From Clostridium sp. NkU-1 (GTDB lineage: Bacteria; Bacillota_A; Clostridia; Lachnospirales; Lachnospiraceae), in the NCBI GenBank assembly GCA_001312405.1, contig BBDR01000002.1, forward strand, positions 124,001 through 188,000: a stretch of 64,000 nt of DNA, given 5' to 3'. The notes beneath the pieces are model-generated. The model had not been told where the DNA came from and ran no database searches. It saw only the letters and a list, made by a program, of their open reading frames with translations. Position numbers and translations under genes: made by a program. This document shows, piece after piece, positions 1-8,485 of the stretch; the stretch's first letter is position 1; the number at the start of each line of letters is the position of its first letter.

Positions 1-860
1 GAGGTAGGAGGAAGGCTGGTGGCTTCCCCTCTTGCCAGGGGAGCAGGAGCGGCTATGAGTCTTGTGCGGGCAGACGGTTTCTGCGTGATCGGGCAAAATA
101 GCGAAGGGGTGGAAGCCGGAGAATCCGTAACTGTGGAATTATACAGAAACTTATCAGAGATCAGACATACTCTGGTTTCGATTGGAAGCCATGATCTCAT
201 CCTTGATCTCATTGGGGATCTAATGTCGCTTCATGATCCGGGAATCTACATGTCAAGCACCCATGTGGGGAGCATGGGCGGGCTTATGGCATTAAAGCGG
301 GGAGAAGCACATATGGTGCCTGTTCATCTTTTGGATGAGGAAACAGGAGTTTATAATATCCCTTTTTTTTAACCCGCATGTTTCAGGATTCTATAGCCAT
401 CATAAAAGGAGTGAAAAGAATTCAGGGCCTGATCATTCAAAAAGGAAATCCTTTAAATATCAAAGGCATTGAAGATTTGACCAGATGCCGTTATGTGAAC
501 CGACAAAGGGGAGCGGGGACCCGTGTGCTCTTTGATTATAAGTTAAAGCTTGGCGGGATCGACCCTTCTCTCATTTCTGGTTATGAAAGAGAAGCAGCTA
601 CTCATATGGCAGTAGCTGCGTTAGTAGCCAGCAACAGTGCAGATGCAGGCATGGGAATACTTGCTGCTGCAAATGCCCTGGGGTTGGAATTTCTTGCAAT
701 CGGGGAAGAAGAGTATGATTTTGCAGTTCCGGTCAAATATCTGGATCTTCCTGAGATGATATCCTTTATTCGGGTACTGAAAAGTGAAGAGCTCCACCGG
801 CGTATGGAACAGATCGGAGGGTACCAGTATAATCTGGCAGGAGAAATCCGATATCTGTAA
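1..860 (+). CDS. MoeA-like molybdopterin protein with C-terminal periplasmic-binding-protein-like domain, 5' partial, frameshifted
   Basis: The reading frame is open from base 1, so the N-terminal part lies outside the window. The first 50 or so residues match MoeA domain IV (ASPLARGAGAAMSLVRADG, then SEGVEAGES). The rest is a substrate-binding fold of the LysR/ModA kind found fused to MoeA in clostridia (STHVGSMGGLMALKRGEAH, then IKGVKRIQGLIIQKGNPLNI). MoeA inserts molybdenum into molybdopterin; the fused domain presumably senses or binds an oxyanion, which is inference. The frame breaks at the T8 run at 363-370, just before 'RMFQDSIAIIKG'. The convergent neighbour is fdhD, another molybdoenzyme maturation gene, which supports the assignment. 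Confidence 0.8.
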
Positions 861-882
861 GATACGTTATAAAGAGCCAGAC

Positions 883-1692
883 TTAGTCAAAAAGAAGCCT
901 TTGTTCATTAGAATACAGATTTAGTCGGGTTCCTTTTGCTGAGCCCACTAAAGTAATATTGAATTTGTTCGCCATCTCAATAGCCACATCTGTGGGAACT
1001 GAGCGGGCAACAAGGATGGGGATTTTTGCTTTGATGATTTTGGTTATCATATCACTGGGCACTCTGCCGCTGGTGATGAGAACGGTTTTTGATAAATCAA
1101 TCCGTTGGTCCATGGAGCAGCCCAGTATCTTATCCACCGCATTGTGTCTTCCAATGTCTTCCATTAGATACAGTAAACCCTGGTTATCATATAAGCCACA
1201 GGAATGGATTCCTCTGGTTAATTTGTAGATATCACTGCTTTTTTGAAATTCATTCATATAAGATAAAATCTTTGAAAACTTGATGGTAAAAGAGTAATCC
1301 AATGCAGTTAAATCCCAGTCGTTCATAAGGTAATAAGCGATGGAGTGCTGTTTCCCGCAGGCGGTGGTGACCGTACGTATTCCTTCTGTCGCATTGATGA
1401 CATCTTTAAATACATCACTGGTCTTTAATTTTACAAAGGCTTTGCCTTCGTCTTCCAGGATTTCTATGGATTTTATCTCATCCATCCCATGAATAATTCC
1501 TTCCGAAAATAAATTCCCAAGAACCAATTCATATAAATTCTTATGGGTGCAAATAAGGTTTACATAGCGAATGTCGTTCACATAAACCGATAACTTATAT
1601 TCAATGAGAATTTCTTCGGATTCTTCCGACTGTGTTTCATTGCTGCATAATAGAAGTTTATATTTCTTACTGATGTGGTTTTTATCTGGCAT
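883..1692 (-). CDS. fdhD: Formate dehydrogenase accessory sulfurtransferase FdhD
   Basis: Intact 269-residue protein. FdhD carries sulfur from a cysteine desulfurase to the molybdenum/tungsten cofactor of formate dehydrogenase in the cytoplasm. Family motifs visible are the TTACGK cysteine loop near residue 111, EDIGRHNAVDKILG near 180, TSGRVPSDMI near 208 and VARSVPTDVAIEMA near 230. The usual C-x-x-C loop appears here with one cysteine (ACGKQ), a known variant that still holds the catalytic residue position. The ribosome site AAAGGAGAAAC lies just upstream of the ATG. It is transcribed towards the MoeA-like gene, with 22 bp between the stops. Confidence 0.93.
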   Translation of the reverse strand: MPDKNHISKKYKLLLCSNETQSEESEEILIEYKLSVYVNDIRYVNLICTHKNLYELVLGNLFSEGIIHGMDEIKSIEILEDEGKAFVKLKTSDVFKDVINATEGIRTVTTACGKQHSIAYYLMNDWDLTALDYSFTIKFSKILSYMNEFQKSSDIYKLTRGIHSCGLYDNQGLLYLMEDIGRHNAVDKILGCSMDQRIDLSKTVLITSGRVPSDMITKIIKAKIPILVARSVPTDVAIEMANKFNITLVGSAKGTRLNLYSNEQRLLFD

Positions 1693-1802
1693 GTGTTTCT
1701 CCTTTGCGGATCGATCAGGTCGTCAGGGAGCATCGGTATTTACTGCCTGTGGGTATGATCCTCATTATTAATGTCAGGTATTTCCCACAGACGGATAGGT
1801 AC

Positions 1803-2553
1803 CTAACCAGGAATCAATGATGGCATCTCTCTTTTTCTCCTGAGTTGAGAATATCTTGCTCTGATTTCTTTTCTTTTTGGGCCGCTGATTGTCAATTCCG
1901 TCTGATCGGACATAAGAACCTTCTCATAGGAGATCTGCCGGATATGGTCATAATTGACCAAAAAAAGAATGATGAATCAATAAAAAACCATGATCTTCTA
2001 ATTTTTCAAATACGCTCTTCAGTTTCCCATAGAAAATATACCGGCTGTTTTTCGTAATTATATTGATTTTGTGACCTTTGGATATCTCGAAATAAATAAT
2101 ATCCTCGATAGGAATACTGCATTGTCCTCTGTCGATATCCTTAAAACCAAAGTTTTTATCTTGGAATTCCTTTATCCGTTTATAGGCACTTAAAAGATCC
2201 TTTTTAAAAAGTTTACGATCAATGGGCTTTGACAAAAAGCGAAAGGTGTCTAAGCAGAAAACTTCTTTTGCACGGTTATCATAAGAAGAAATATAGATAA
2301 TAATGGTTTTTTTGATCTGAAAATAATATCTTAGCTTGTCTCCAACTTCGATTCCGCTCATACCGTTCATACTGATATCCAGAAAAGCCAAATCATAAAT
2401 AGTACCGCCTTTTAGTTTTTCGCATAACTCCTCCCCAGATGTAAAAGAATCGATTAAGTAGGAGATATGTGCCTTTGATAGTGTGCTTTCTATCAGGGTT
2501 TTGATCTGCTCAATGAACACAGGTTCGTCATCACAGATAGCAATTTCAATCAT
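1803..2553 (-). CDS. LytTR-family response regulator, frameshifted near the C-terminus
   Basis: N-terminal receiver domain: MIEIAICDDEPVF (acidic pocket DD), phosphoacceptor aspartate in LAFLDISMNGMSG, conserved lysine in FLSKPID. A C-terminal LytTR DNA-binding domain follows (IPIEDIIYFEISKGHKINI). I chose the ATG at 2553 because AAGGAGACAGAGACATTC precedes it. The frame breaks in the A7 run at 1960-1966. With one base removed it continues as HSFLVNYDHIRQISYEKVLM, the canonical LytTR ending, to a stop at 1803. No sensor kinase is adjacent, so the input signal is unknown. About 250 residues in all, the usual size for AgrA/LytR-type regulators. Confidence 0.85.
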
Positions 2554-2796
2554 GAATGTCTCTGTCTCCTTCCATTCTTTAACTTGATCTAATTTTATCA
2601 TAAGGAAATAAAAAAAGTGTTAAAAATGTAAAAAAATAACGAATATCCAAAAATGGTAAATAGCTGGACAAAGACATTTCGGGCCAGGGAATATTATGTG
2701 CCGGCAATATGGAACATAACAAAAGAAGCAGAGAAAAGAAAAAAAAGAGAAGCTGAAATATGTTAAGGCCTATAAGCTGATTGTACAAAAAGATGC

Positions 2797-3102
2797 TCAC
2801 AGGAAGAATTCCATTGCAAAAACCACCATGCAGGCGGCTATGGAAACCTGAAACAGGCTTTTTTCCTTATAAGCCAGAATGGCAGCCGTCAAAAGTGCCG
2901 CGGCCCCGGACCATATACTTTTCGTGGCTGTAAGGATGGCAGGAAAGGTCATTACCGACAAGGTCACATAAGGAACATAGTAAAGAAAAGACCGGATAAA
3001 GGGAACCTTTATTTCCCGCCGGATAAGGGTCAGGGGAAGGACGCGGATCAAATAGGTAACGGCGGCCATGACCAGTATGTAAAGATAGATTCGGTTATTC
3101 AT
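2797..3102 (-). CDS. azlD: Branched-chain amino acid transport protein AzlD
   Basis: About 101 residues, hydrophobic, with the AzlD signature YLIRVLPLTLIRREI and three to four predicted membrane segments. AzlD is the small subunit that partners AzlC to export branched-chain amino acids or analogues such as 4-azaleucine. The start is the ATG at 3102, preceded by GGAGGTTTCTC; it overlaps the azlC stop by 8 bp, which indicates translational coupling. Longer upstream starts in the same frame would run well into azlC and lack a ribosome site. Confidence 0.9.
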   Translation of the reverse strand: MNNRIYLYILVMAAVTYLIRVLPLTLIRREIKVPFIRSFLYYVPYVTLSVMTFPAILTATKSIWSGAAALLTAAILAYKEKSLFQVSIAACMVVFAMEFFL

Positions 3103-3817
3103 GAGAAACCTCCATAGTATCAGGTACCGGGAACAAGGCTGCAGCAGCTCCCGCAATCACAACGGTCAGTATGATCAGTCTGAATCCGGAAGAAATCCTG
3201 TGCAGTGCCGGAATCAGAAAGAACAAAAGACTAAAGGCCATGGAAAAGGCGGTCACTCCTGCCAGAACACGGTTTTTCTTTGCAGGCGGGATGATAATTG
3301 CCAGAAACATCCCATACAGGGCCACGCCTAAAGCGCTTAAAGCTCTTTCCGGCAGAAGGCGTCCAAAGTAAGCGCCGGCTGCGGTTCCCAGTGTCCAGCC
3401 CGGAATGGCAAGCAGAAACAGGCCGTAGCAGTACCATGGATTTAAGGGACCCGGCTTACACACGGAAACACCGAAGATTTCATCTGTTATTCCGTAGCCG
3501 ATCAGCAGGCGGTGATAAAATGAGGGTGTTTTGTCAAGCTTTTGGGAAAGGGAGCAGGACATGAGACTGTAACGCAGGTTAATGACTAACTGGGCAGCGG
3601 CCATTTCTGCAAAGGGAGCGCCGGCTGTGATAAGGCCCAGGCCCGCAAATTGCCCTGCTGATGTTAAGTTGGTAAGGGACATCACAATGGACTGCCATGG
3701 TGACAGTCCTGACTTTAATGCTATAATTCCAAAGGTAAAGGATACGGCAATATAACCAAGAAAGATGGGGATTCCATCCTTTATCCCGGATTTTAGCTGT
3801 TCTCTGCTGGTATTCAT
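3095..3817 (-). CDS. azlC: Branched-chain amino acid permease AzlC
   Basis: Intact protein of about 240 residues with the AzlC signature KDGIPIFLGYIAVSFTFGI near the N-terminus and about eight hydrophobic segments. It forms the main subunit of the AzlCD exporter in the cytoplasmic membrane. Two adjacent ATGs (3820 and 3817) follow AGGAGGAGC; the second gives better spacing. The operon azlC-azlD is transcribed away from a LysR gene at 3945, and the two genes share a 127-bp control region that contains two copies of a 17-bp motif. Confidence 0.92.
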   Translation of the reverse strand: MNTSREQLKSGIKDGIPIFLGYIAVSFTFGIIALKSGLSPWQSIVMSLTNLTSAGQFAGLGLITAGAPFAEMAAAQLVINLRYSLMSCSLSQKLDKTPSFYHRLLIGYGITDEIFGVSVCKPGPLNPWYCYGLFLLAIPGWTLGTAAGAYFGRLLPERALSALGVALYGMFLAIIIPPAKKNRVLAGVTAFSMAFSLLFFLIPALHRISSGFRLIILTVVIAGAAAALFPVPDTMEVSHE

Positions 3818-3881
3818 CATGCTCCTCCTCATAGGACGTAACCGCCCTTATCGTATTTATAAAATATACCATGAACCTTTA

Positions 3882-3928
3882 CATCAGTAAAACAAATGTT
3901 TATAATGAAAACATTAGAAAAACTAATG
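3882..3928. promoter_or_regulatory. Paired LysR-type operator in the azlC/lysR divergent promoter
   Basis: Bases 3912-3928 read CATTAG-AAAAA-CTAATG, a perfect 6-5-6 inverted repeat of the T-N11-A type bound by LysR regulators. Bases 3882-3898 (CATCAGTAAAACAAATG) match it at 14 of 17 positions. The copies start 30 bp apart, close to three helical turns, so a regulator tetramer could bind both on one face. The arrangement suggests that the LysR protein encoded at 3945 controls both itself and azlCD; that control is inference. Confidence 0.7.
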
Positions 3929-3944
3929 ATAAGGAGCTGGGAAC

Positions 3945-4850
3945 ATGAAGCGGTACCGGGCAGTTATGAAGATTGTGGAAACAGGGGGATTTACCAGGGC
4001 TTCTAAAGAGCTTGGGTATACACAGTCCGCCATCAGCCAGATGGTGCAGTCTTTAGAGGAAGAGCTTGGCACAGTGCTGTTTGTCCGTTCTAAAAAGGGA
4101 GTGGTACTGACTCCTGACGGAGCAGAGCTTTTACCCTACATAAAGAATATATACCATGCTTACAGGGAGCTTACGGAGAAGAGAAAAGAGATGGAAGGAA
4201 TCCAGAATGCAACCATCCGGATCGGTACCTTTGCCAGTGTATCCTGTCATTGGCTGCCGGGATTAATGAAGACGTTTAAGGAGAAGTACCCACTGGTCAG
4301 CTTTGAACTCTACCAGGGAGATTATACAGCCATTGAACAGCTGGTAAAGGATGGAAGCGTGGATTTTGGACTCATTAATCCCCAGGCAGTTCGGGATCAG
4401 GAGCTTAAGACCATTCCATTAAAAAAGGATCCCATGCTGGCAGTCCTTCCCCTTTCCCATCCCCTGGCAGGGAATGAGAAGGTCGTGCTGAAGGAACTGG
4501 CATCAGAGCCTTTTATTCTTCTGGAGGAAGGAAGCTTAAATGAACCCATGGAATTCTTTCGCGACCATGGGATGGAGCCGAATATCCAGTATATCATTCA
4601 CGATGATTATACGATCATGGCTATGGTCGAAAAGGGGCTGGGTGCCGGAATTTTATCGGAGCTTATATTAAACCGTGTGGATTATAATATTGCTGTCAGA
4701 GAGATAGAACCGCCATTAGCCAGGACCATTGGCGTTGTTTTTAAGGATAAGAAAACTATCCCCTTTGCCAGCAGGCAATTTCTGGAATATCTCACAGAGG
4801 AATATGGGGAACTAAATCATAACTATGGAGGAGAAAAGAATGGGGCATAA
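3945..4850 (+). CDS. LysR-family transcriptional regulator, divergent from azlCD
   Basis: Intact, 301 residues. The N-terminal winged helix-turn-helix is clear (GGFTRASKELGYTQSAISQM, then LEEELGTVLFVRSKKGVVLT), followed by a substrate-binding effector domain (RIGTFASVSCHWLPGLMKTF). The start ATG is preceded by AAGGAGCTGGGAAC. The annotated N-terminus is a few residues shorter than average for the family but begins at the first helix. Its divergent position next to azlC, with operator-like repeats between, points to control of the AzlCD exporter, probably in response to an amino acid. The effector cannot be told from the sequence. Confidence 0.9.
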   Translation: MKRYRAVMKIVETGGFTRASKELGYTQSAISQMVQSLEEELGTVLFVRSKKGVVLTPDGAELLPYIKNIYHAYRELTEKRKEMEGIQNATIRIGTFASVSCHWLPGLMKTFKEKYPLVSFELYQGDYTAIEQLVKDGSVDFGLINPQAVRDQELKTIPLKKDPMLAVLPLSHPLAGNEKVVLKELASEPFILLEEGSLNEPMEFFRDHGMEPNIQYIIHDDYTIMAMVEKGLGAGILSELILNRVDYNIAVREIEPPLARTIGVVFKDKKTIPFASRQFLEYLTEEYGELNHNYGGEKNGA

Positions 4851-5365
4851 AAATTTAACAACACTTTGTTATATCCAGCAGGAAGATAGCTATTTGATGC
4901 TCCACCGGATAAAAAAAGAAAGACGATATGAATCAGGACAAGTGGCTGGGGGTAGGAGGCCATTTGGAGGAAGGGGAGAGTCCGGAGGAATGTCTTTTGC
5001 GGGAGGTAAAGGAAGAGACCGGATTATCCCTGCATTCCTACCGGCTCAGGGGCATTATTACCTTTGTGTCAGACAAGTATCCCGATGAATACATGTTTTT
5101 GTACACTGCTGACGGATATGAAGGGACCCTGACAGAATGTCCGGAAGGAGAGCTTAAATGGATACCAAAGGAAGAAATAGGCGGCCTCTCTCTTTGGGAA
5201 GGAGACCGTATTTTCTTTGAGCTGTTACTCACGGATATTCCTTTCTTCTCCTTAAAGCTTGTGTATACAGGGGACCATCTGGCAGACGCTTTGTTAAATG
5301 GCAAGCCATTGGCGCTTTTGCCTGCTAATCCAAAAGTTCCTTCCGCGAAAAGAGAGCATAGCTGA
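4840..5365 (+). CDS. Nudix hydrolase (MutT/8-oxo-dGTP diphosphatase-like), frameshifted
   Basis: The Nudix box is complete: GHLEEGESPEECLLREVKEE followed by TGL, with the metal-binding REVKEE core. Such proteins hydrolyse nucleoside diphosphate derivatives, often oxidised dGTP. The ATG at 4840 overlaps the lysR stop by 11 bp and follows GGAGG, so the two genes are coupled. The frame breaks in the A7 run at 4911-4917; one base fewer gives HRIKKKDDMNQDKWLGVGGH. The total is about 174 residues, normal for the family. The last 41 bp overlap the convergent ABC permease gene. Confidence 0.85.
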
Positions 5366-5981
5366 TCTTATACATCAACAGATTCCATGCCAGTGCTATA
5401 AAGGGAGAGCAGCACAGAAGGATAAAGACCAGGTGATCTGTAAACGAAACACCGAGGAGGGTGAAAAGCTTATAGATACCAAAGAAGATGGCGCCGGGAA
5501 CCAAACAGGAAACAAGCAATAAAATACGGGCTTTTTCTGCGCCGAATTTAAACAGAAGAGGGATTGACATGCTTCCCGCAATTTCTGCAATTGCCAGGCT
5601 CGCTACACCGGTAAACAGCAGAGTAATCATGTTATTGATGCTGCTGAAAATATCCTTATGTGCAATGATGCCGCCTATAGTGCCAATTACCAGCCCGGTG
5701 ACAGCGCCAACCGCTGAGAAAATCAGAAGAACAATAAATTTGCTGATCACTATGTCCTTTTTTGTAACCGGCATAACCATGGCGTATTTCATCCATTTGG
5801 AATGATCATCAAAGCTGAATGTAGTGATGATCATTGAGCTGCATAGAATGCCGCTCATAATGATATAGCCCTCCAATCCCATGGAAGGAATAAGAGAGAA
5901 CGCTAAAATCAGCAGTATAAAAATCATGGACCTGGCATTATGCCCGATGTTATATAAATCTTTTAAAATTAAACTTTTCAT
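5325..5981 (-). CDS. ABC-2 type exporter permease
   Basis: Intact, 218 residues, six hydrophobic segments. The N-terminal phrase MKSLILKDLYNI and the loop FSFDDHSKWMKYAMVMPVTK are typical of the small ABC-2 permeases that accompany YtrA/BcrA-type ATPases. The ATG overlaps the ATPase stop (ATGA, 5978-5981), so the two are co-translated. Together with the upstream GntR gene this forms a compact regulator-ATPase-permease operon. The substrate is unknown; relatives export antimicrobial peptides or respond to cell-envelope stress. Confidence 0.88.
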   Translation of the reverse strand: MKSLILKDLYNIGHNARSMIFILLILAFSLIPSMGLEGYIIMSGILCSSMIITTFSFDDHSKWMKYAMVMPVTKKDIVISKFIVLLIFSAVGAVTGLVIGTIGGIIAHKDIFSSINNMITLLFTGVASLAIAEIAGSMSIPLLFKFGAEKARILLLVSCLVPGAIFFGIYKLFTLLGVSFTDHLVFILLCCSPFIALAWNLLMYKISYALFSRKELLD

Positions 5982-6840
5982 TTTACCTGGTCTCCCTTCA
6001 CATAGAGAAGAAGGATATCGTCAATAGAGGCATTATCTACCACTGCAGTCTTGTATTTACGGCGGGCCTTTTCCTTGTCTGCCACCAGCACATCCCATTG
6101 ATAGTCGCGTTTCCGGTAAGCAAGGATCTCTGATTTGTCAATGGCGTGGAACTGATCCGTTTTGCACCGGATAATGCCATATTGGTAGCGCAATTCATCC
6201 TTTTCTTTGCAGAATAGGGTTTTCCCTTTATGAATAAAAGTAATGTAGTCTGCCACCTTCTCCAGATCCGTGGAAATATGGGATGACATCAGGATGGAAT
6301 GGTCTTCATCCTGTACAAAGTCCAGAAACAAATCCAGCATATCGTCACGCATGACCGGGTCAAGCCCGCCGGTCGCTTCATCCAGAATCAGAAGCTTCGG
6401 TTTATGGGAAAGCGCAACGGCAATGCCAAGCTTCATTTTCATTCCCCTGGAAAATGTTTTGATCTCTTTGCGGGGAGGAAGCTGGAATCTTCTCAAATAG
6501 TTATCGTAGGCGGTTTCATCCCACTGCCTATAGCTGCTGCCGAGATCCTGCCGATTTTAGCCGGCGTAAGAGTCTCATAGAAGTTGATGCCGTCAAAAAC
6601 GACTCCTATGTTTTCTTTGATATTTTTGGGATCGGAAGAAAGCTCCTTCCCCCAAAACTTAACCATCCCTTCCTCCCTTTTGATAAGATCAAGGATAGCA
6701 CTGATTGTAGTGCTTTTACCGGCACCGTTCTCACCGATCAATCCCATAATAGCACCCTTGGGAATGGAAAATGATACATGATCCAATTTAAAATCAGGAT
6801 ATTGTTTCGTCAGATTTTCCAACCTGCAAATCGGCTCCAT
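5978..6840 (-). CDS. ABC exporter ATP-binding protein, frameshifted
   Basis: Walker A GENGAGKST is near residue 36, the signature motif is in TFSRGMKMKLGIAVALSHKP, Walker B and the catalytic glutamate are in KLLILDEATGGLDP, and the H-loop is in ILMSSHI. The frame breaks near 6545, where a missing C (ATC CTC to ATC TC) interrupts KIGRILGSSYRQWDETAY; the downstream frame is otherwise clean. The start ATG lies just after the gntR stop with GAGGAGGAG as ribosome site. About 287 residues restored. It powers the permease at 5325-5981. Confidence 0.87.
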
Positions 6841-6842
6841 TT

Positions 6843-7220
6843 TTACTCCTCCTCTTGGTAAAACATAGTCAAAAGTTCAATCAGCTTGCCCAGTGATATT
6901 CCGCTGGTCCGGGCAATATCAGCTGCCTCCTGCAGATGTTCCTCCGCTTTTCGCTGCTGTTCTTCCTGAAAGAAATCTTTGTTTTGTGCCGATACAAAAC
7001 TGCCCCGCCCAACGGTTGTTTCAATGAAGCCGTCCCGTTGTAAATCTTCATAAGCTTTTTGTACGGTAATGACGCTGACATGAATGGATTTAGCCAATGC
7101 CCGCATAGACGGGATAGGGTCGCCGGTCTGCAGCTCTCCGCTCATAATCAGCGCTTTTATCTGCGAAGTGATCTGCTCATAAATGGGCTTATTTGTGTTA
7201 CTGCTGATTATAATTTCCAC
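6843..7220 (-). CDS. GntR-family regulator, YtrA subfamily
   Basis: About 125 residues. The winged helix is PIYEQITSQIKALIMSGELQ, PSMRALAKSIHVSVITVQKA and RDGFIETTVGRGSFV, followed by a short helical dimerisation tail, which defines the small YtrA group. I place the start at the GTG at 7220 because AAGGAGACCTACT precedes it; the longer ATG-started version would read through the promoter and operator. First gene of the regulator-ATPase-permease operon and probably its own repressor, through the palindrome at 7246-7266. Confidence 0.9.
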   Translation of the reverse strand: MEIIISSNTNKPIYEQITSQIKALIMSGELQTGDPIPSMRALAKSIHVSVITVQKAYEDLQRDGFIETTVGRGSFVSAQNKDFFQEEQQRKAEEHLQEAADIARTSGISLGKLIELLTMFYQEEE

Positions 7221-7245
7221 AGTAGGTCTCCTTAGTGTTGTATAG

Positions 7246-7266
7246 TGTACTTGTTGAACAAGTACA
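7246..7266. promoter_or_regulatory. Perfect 10-1-10 palindromic operator before the GntR-ABC operon
   Basis: The left arm is TGTACTTGTT, the centre is G, and the right arm AACAAGTACA is its exact reverse complement. It lies 26 bp upstream of the gntR start, in the promoter region. A perfect 21-bp palindrome of this kind fits a dimeric YtrA-type repressor. Confidence 0.8.
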
Positions 7267-7279
7267 TTATATGCGATGT

Positions 7280-7345
7280 ATTTTGCCATGTCAATAGGGA
7301 ACATTTTACCATATGTCTTTGACTTTCAAATATATATGGCAAAAT
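7280..7345. repeat. Inverted and direct repeats of an ATTTTRCCAT motif upstream of gntR
   Basis: ATTTTGCCAT at 7280-7289 is the exact reverse complement of ATGGCAAAAT at 7336-7345. A third near-copy, ATTTTACCAT, lies between them at about 7303-7312. The spacing is too wide for a simple terminator, and the copies may be sites for a second regulator. The function is unknown. Confidence 0.5.
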
Positions 7346-7387
7346 ATACGGGATCCCCATATTTCTCTCAATGCATTCTCCAAGCCC

Positions 7388-7440
7388 AAAACAGGCCTCT
7401 TGCAAAAATCCGTGCAAGAAGCCTGTTTTCTTATTTTTTT
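7388..7440. terminator. Bidirectional-looking terminator hairpin
   Basis: AAAACAGGC at 7388-7396 pairs with GCCTGTTTT at 7421-7429, and the stem continues inward through TCTTGCA/TGCAAGA. A T-rich tract follows on the plus strand and the stem ends in T4 on the minus strand. It closes the minus-strand TRAP/dehydrogenase operon. Confidence 0.75.
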
Positions 7441-7461
7441 TCTTATTTTGTATCAAACAAA

Positions 7462-8481
7462 TCATTCCATCTCCACAAGAATTTTCCGCACCAGCGACGC
7501 GTTCTTCTCTGCATAATGAAATGCCGCGACCACCTCTGACAACGGATATTTCCTTGTGACGAACTCCTTCACCGGCAGCTTTCCAGCCTTTAAGTATTCG
7601 ATGACCGGCAAAAACCGGTTGGTCTGGTGGCGGGAGCCTAAGACGGTCAGCTCTTTTGCCGCAAGCTTGACCGGAGCGATTTCCGACGGCTTTGCGTTAA
7701 AACTCATTTCCACGATTCTTCCGGCTGCCCCGGCAACGTCAATGGCCTGCTCAAAGCTGGAAACCGTACAGACCGCATCCACTACCACGTTGGCGCCGTA
7801 GCCGTCGGTCAGCTTTAAGACTTCCTTTATTACATCCTGTTCCTTGGCATTTAAACAGACATCCGCCCCCAGCTTCCTTGCATATTCCAGCTTTTCGTCA
7901 AAGATATCGGAAATGATCACCTTTGCCCCTAAAAGCTTTGCATTGACTAAAACAGTCAGGCCAATGGTTCCTGCTCCCATGACTAATACAGTATCCCCTT
8001 CTTCCACCCTTCCCCGAAGGCAGGCCTGTGCGCCGATGGTAAATGGCTCGGTGAGCACCGCCTGATCGTAAGGGATTTCTCTGGGAATCAGAAAGACATT
8101 CTGCACCGGCAGTACGAAATATTCCTGAGCCGCTCCGTCGATGTGCGCCCCCATGACCTTTAAATGATGGCAGGCATTGTGCCGCCCCTTTTTGCAGGCA
8201 TAGCAAACACCGCAGTAGCGGATCGGCTCCGCGACGATGTGGTCGCCCGGCTTTACCTTTGTGACGGCACTTCCTACCTCCACGACCTCGCCCACAGCCT
8301 CATGGCCCCATACCAGGGGATACACGGCAAAGGCATTGGTTCCGTGAAGGATGTGCATGTCGCTTCCGCAGATTCCCACACATTTAACCTTCATTTTTAC
8401 ATCCGTAGGATTTACAAGATCCGGCTCCTTCCGGTCTTCAAGAACCAGGACTCCCGGTTTTTTTATCAGACTTACTTTCAT
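7462..8481 (-). CDS. Zinc-dependent alcohol/polyol dehydrogenase (MDR family)
   Basis: Intact, about 339 residues. Catalytic zinc ligands are in CVGICGSDMHIL and GHEAVGEVVEVG; the structural-zinc cysteines are in YCGVCYACKKGRHNACHH; the Rossmann motif is GAGTIGL. The start ATG is at 8481, 4 bp after the dctM stop and behind GGAGG. The sequence resembles threonine dehydrogenase and L-idonate/L-gulonate 5-dehydrogenase relatives. Its place as last gene of a TRAP operon suggests it oxidises the imported compound, probably a sugar acid or polyol. The exact substrate cannot be fixed from sequence. Confidence 0.85.
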   Translation of the reverse strand: MKVSLIKKPGVLVLEDRKEPDLVNPTDVKMKVKCVGICGSDMHILHGTNAFAVYPLVWGHEAVGEVVEVGSAVTKVKPGDHIVAEPIRYCGVCYACKKGRHNACHHLKVMGAHIDGAAQEYFVLPVQNVFLIPREIPYDQAVLTEPFTIGAQACLRGRVEEGDTVLVMGAGTIGLTVLVNAKLLGAKVIISDIFDEKLEYARKLGADVCLNAKEQDVIKEVLKLTDGYGANVVVDAVCTVSSFEQAIDVAGAAGRIVEMSFNAKPSEIAPVKLAAKELTVLGSRHQTNRFLPVIEYLKAGKLPVKEFVTRKYPLSEVVAAFHYAEKNASLVRKILVEME

Positions 8482-8485
8482 GTCA

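Noticed and set aside
2579..2800. 73-residue hydrophobic minus-strand reading frame between the LytTR gene and azlD
   Set aside because: Composed of low-complexity F/L codons in A+T-rich intergenic DNA, overlaps the regulator's leader and lacks a ribosome site.
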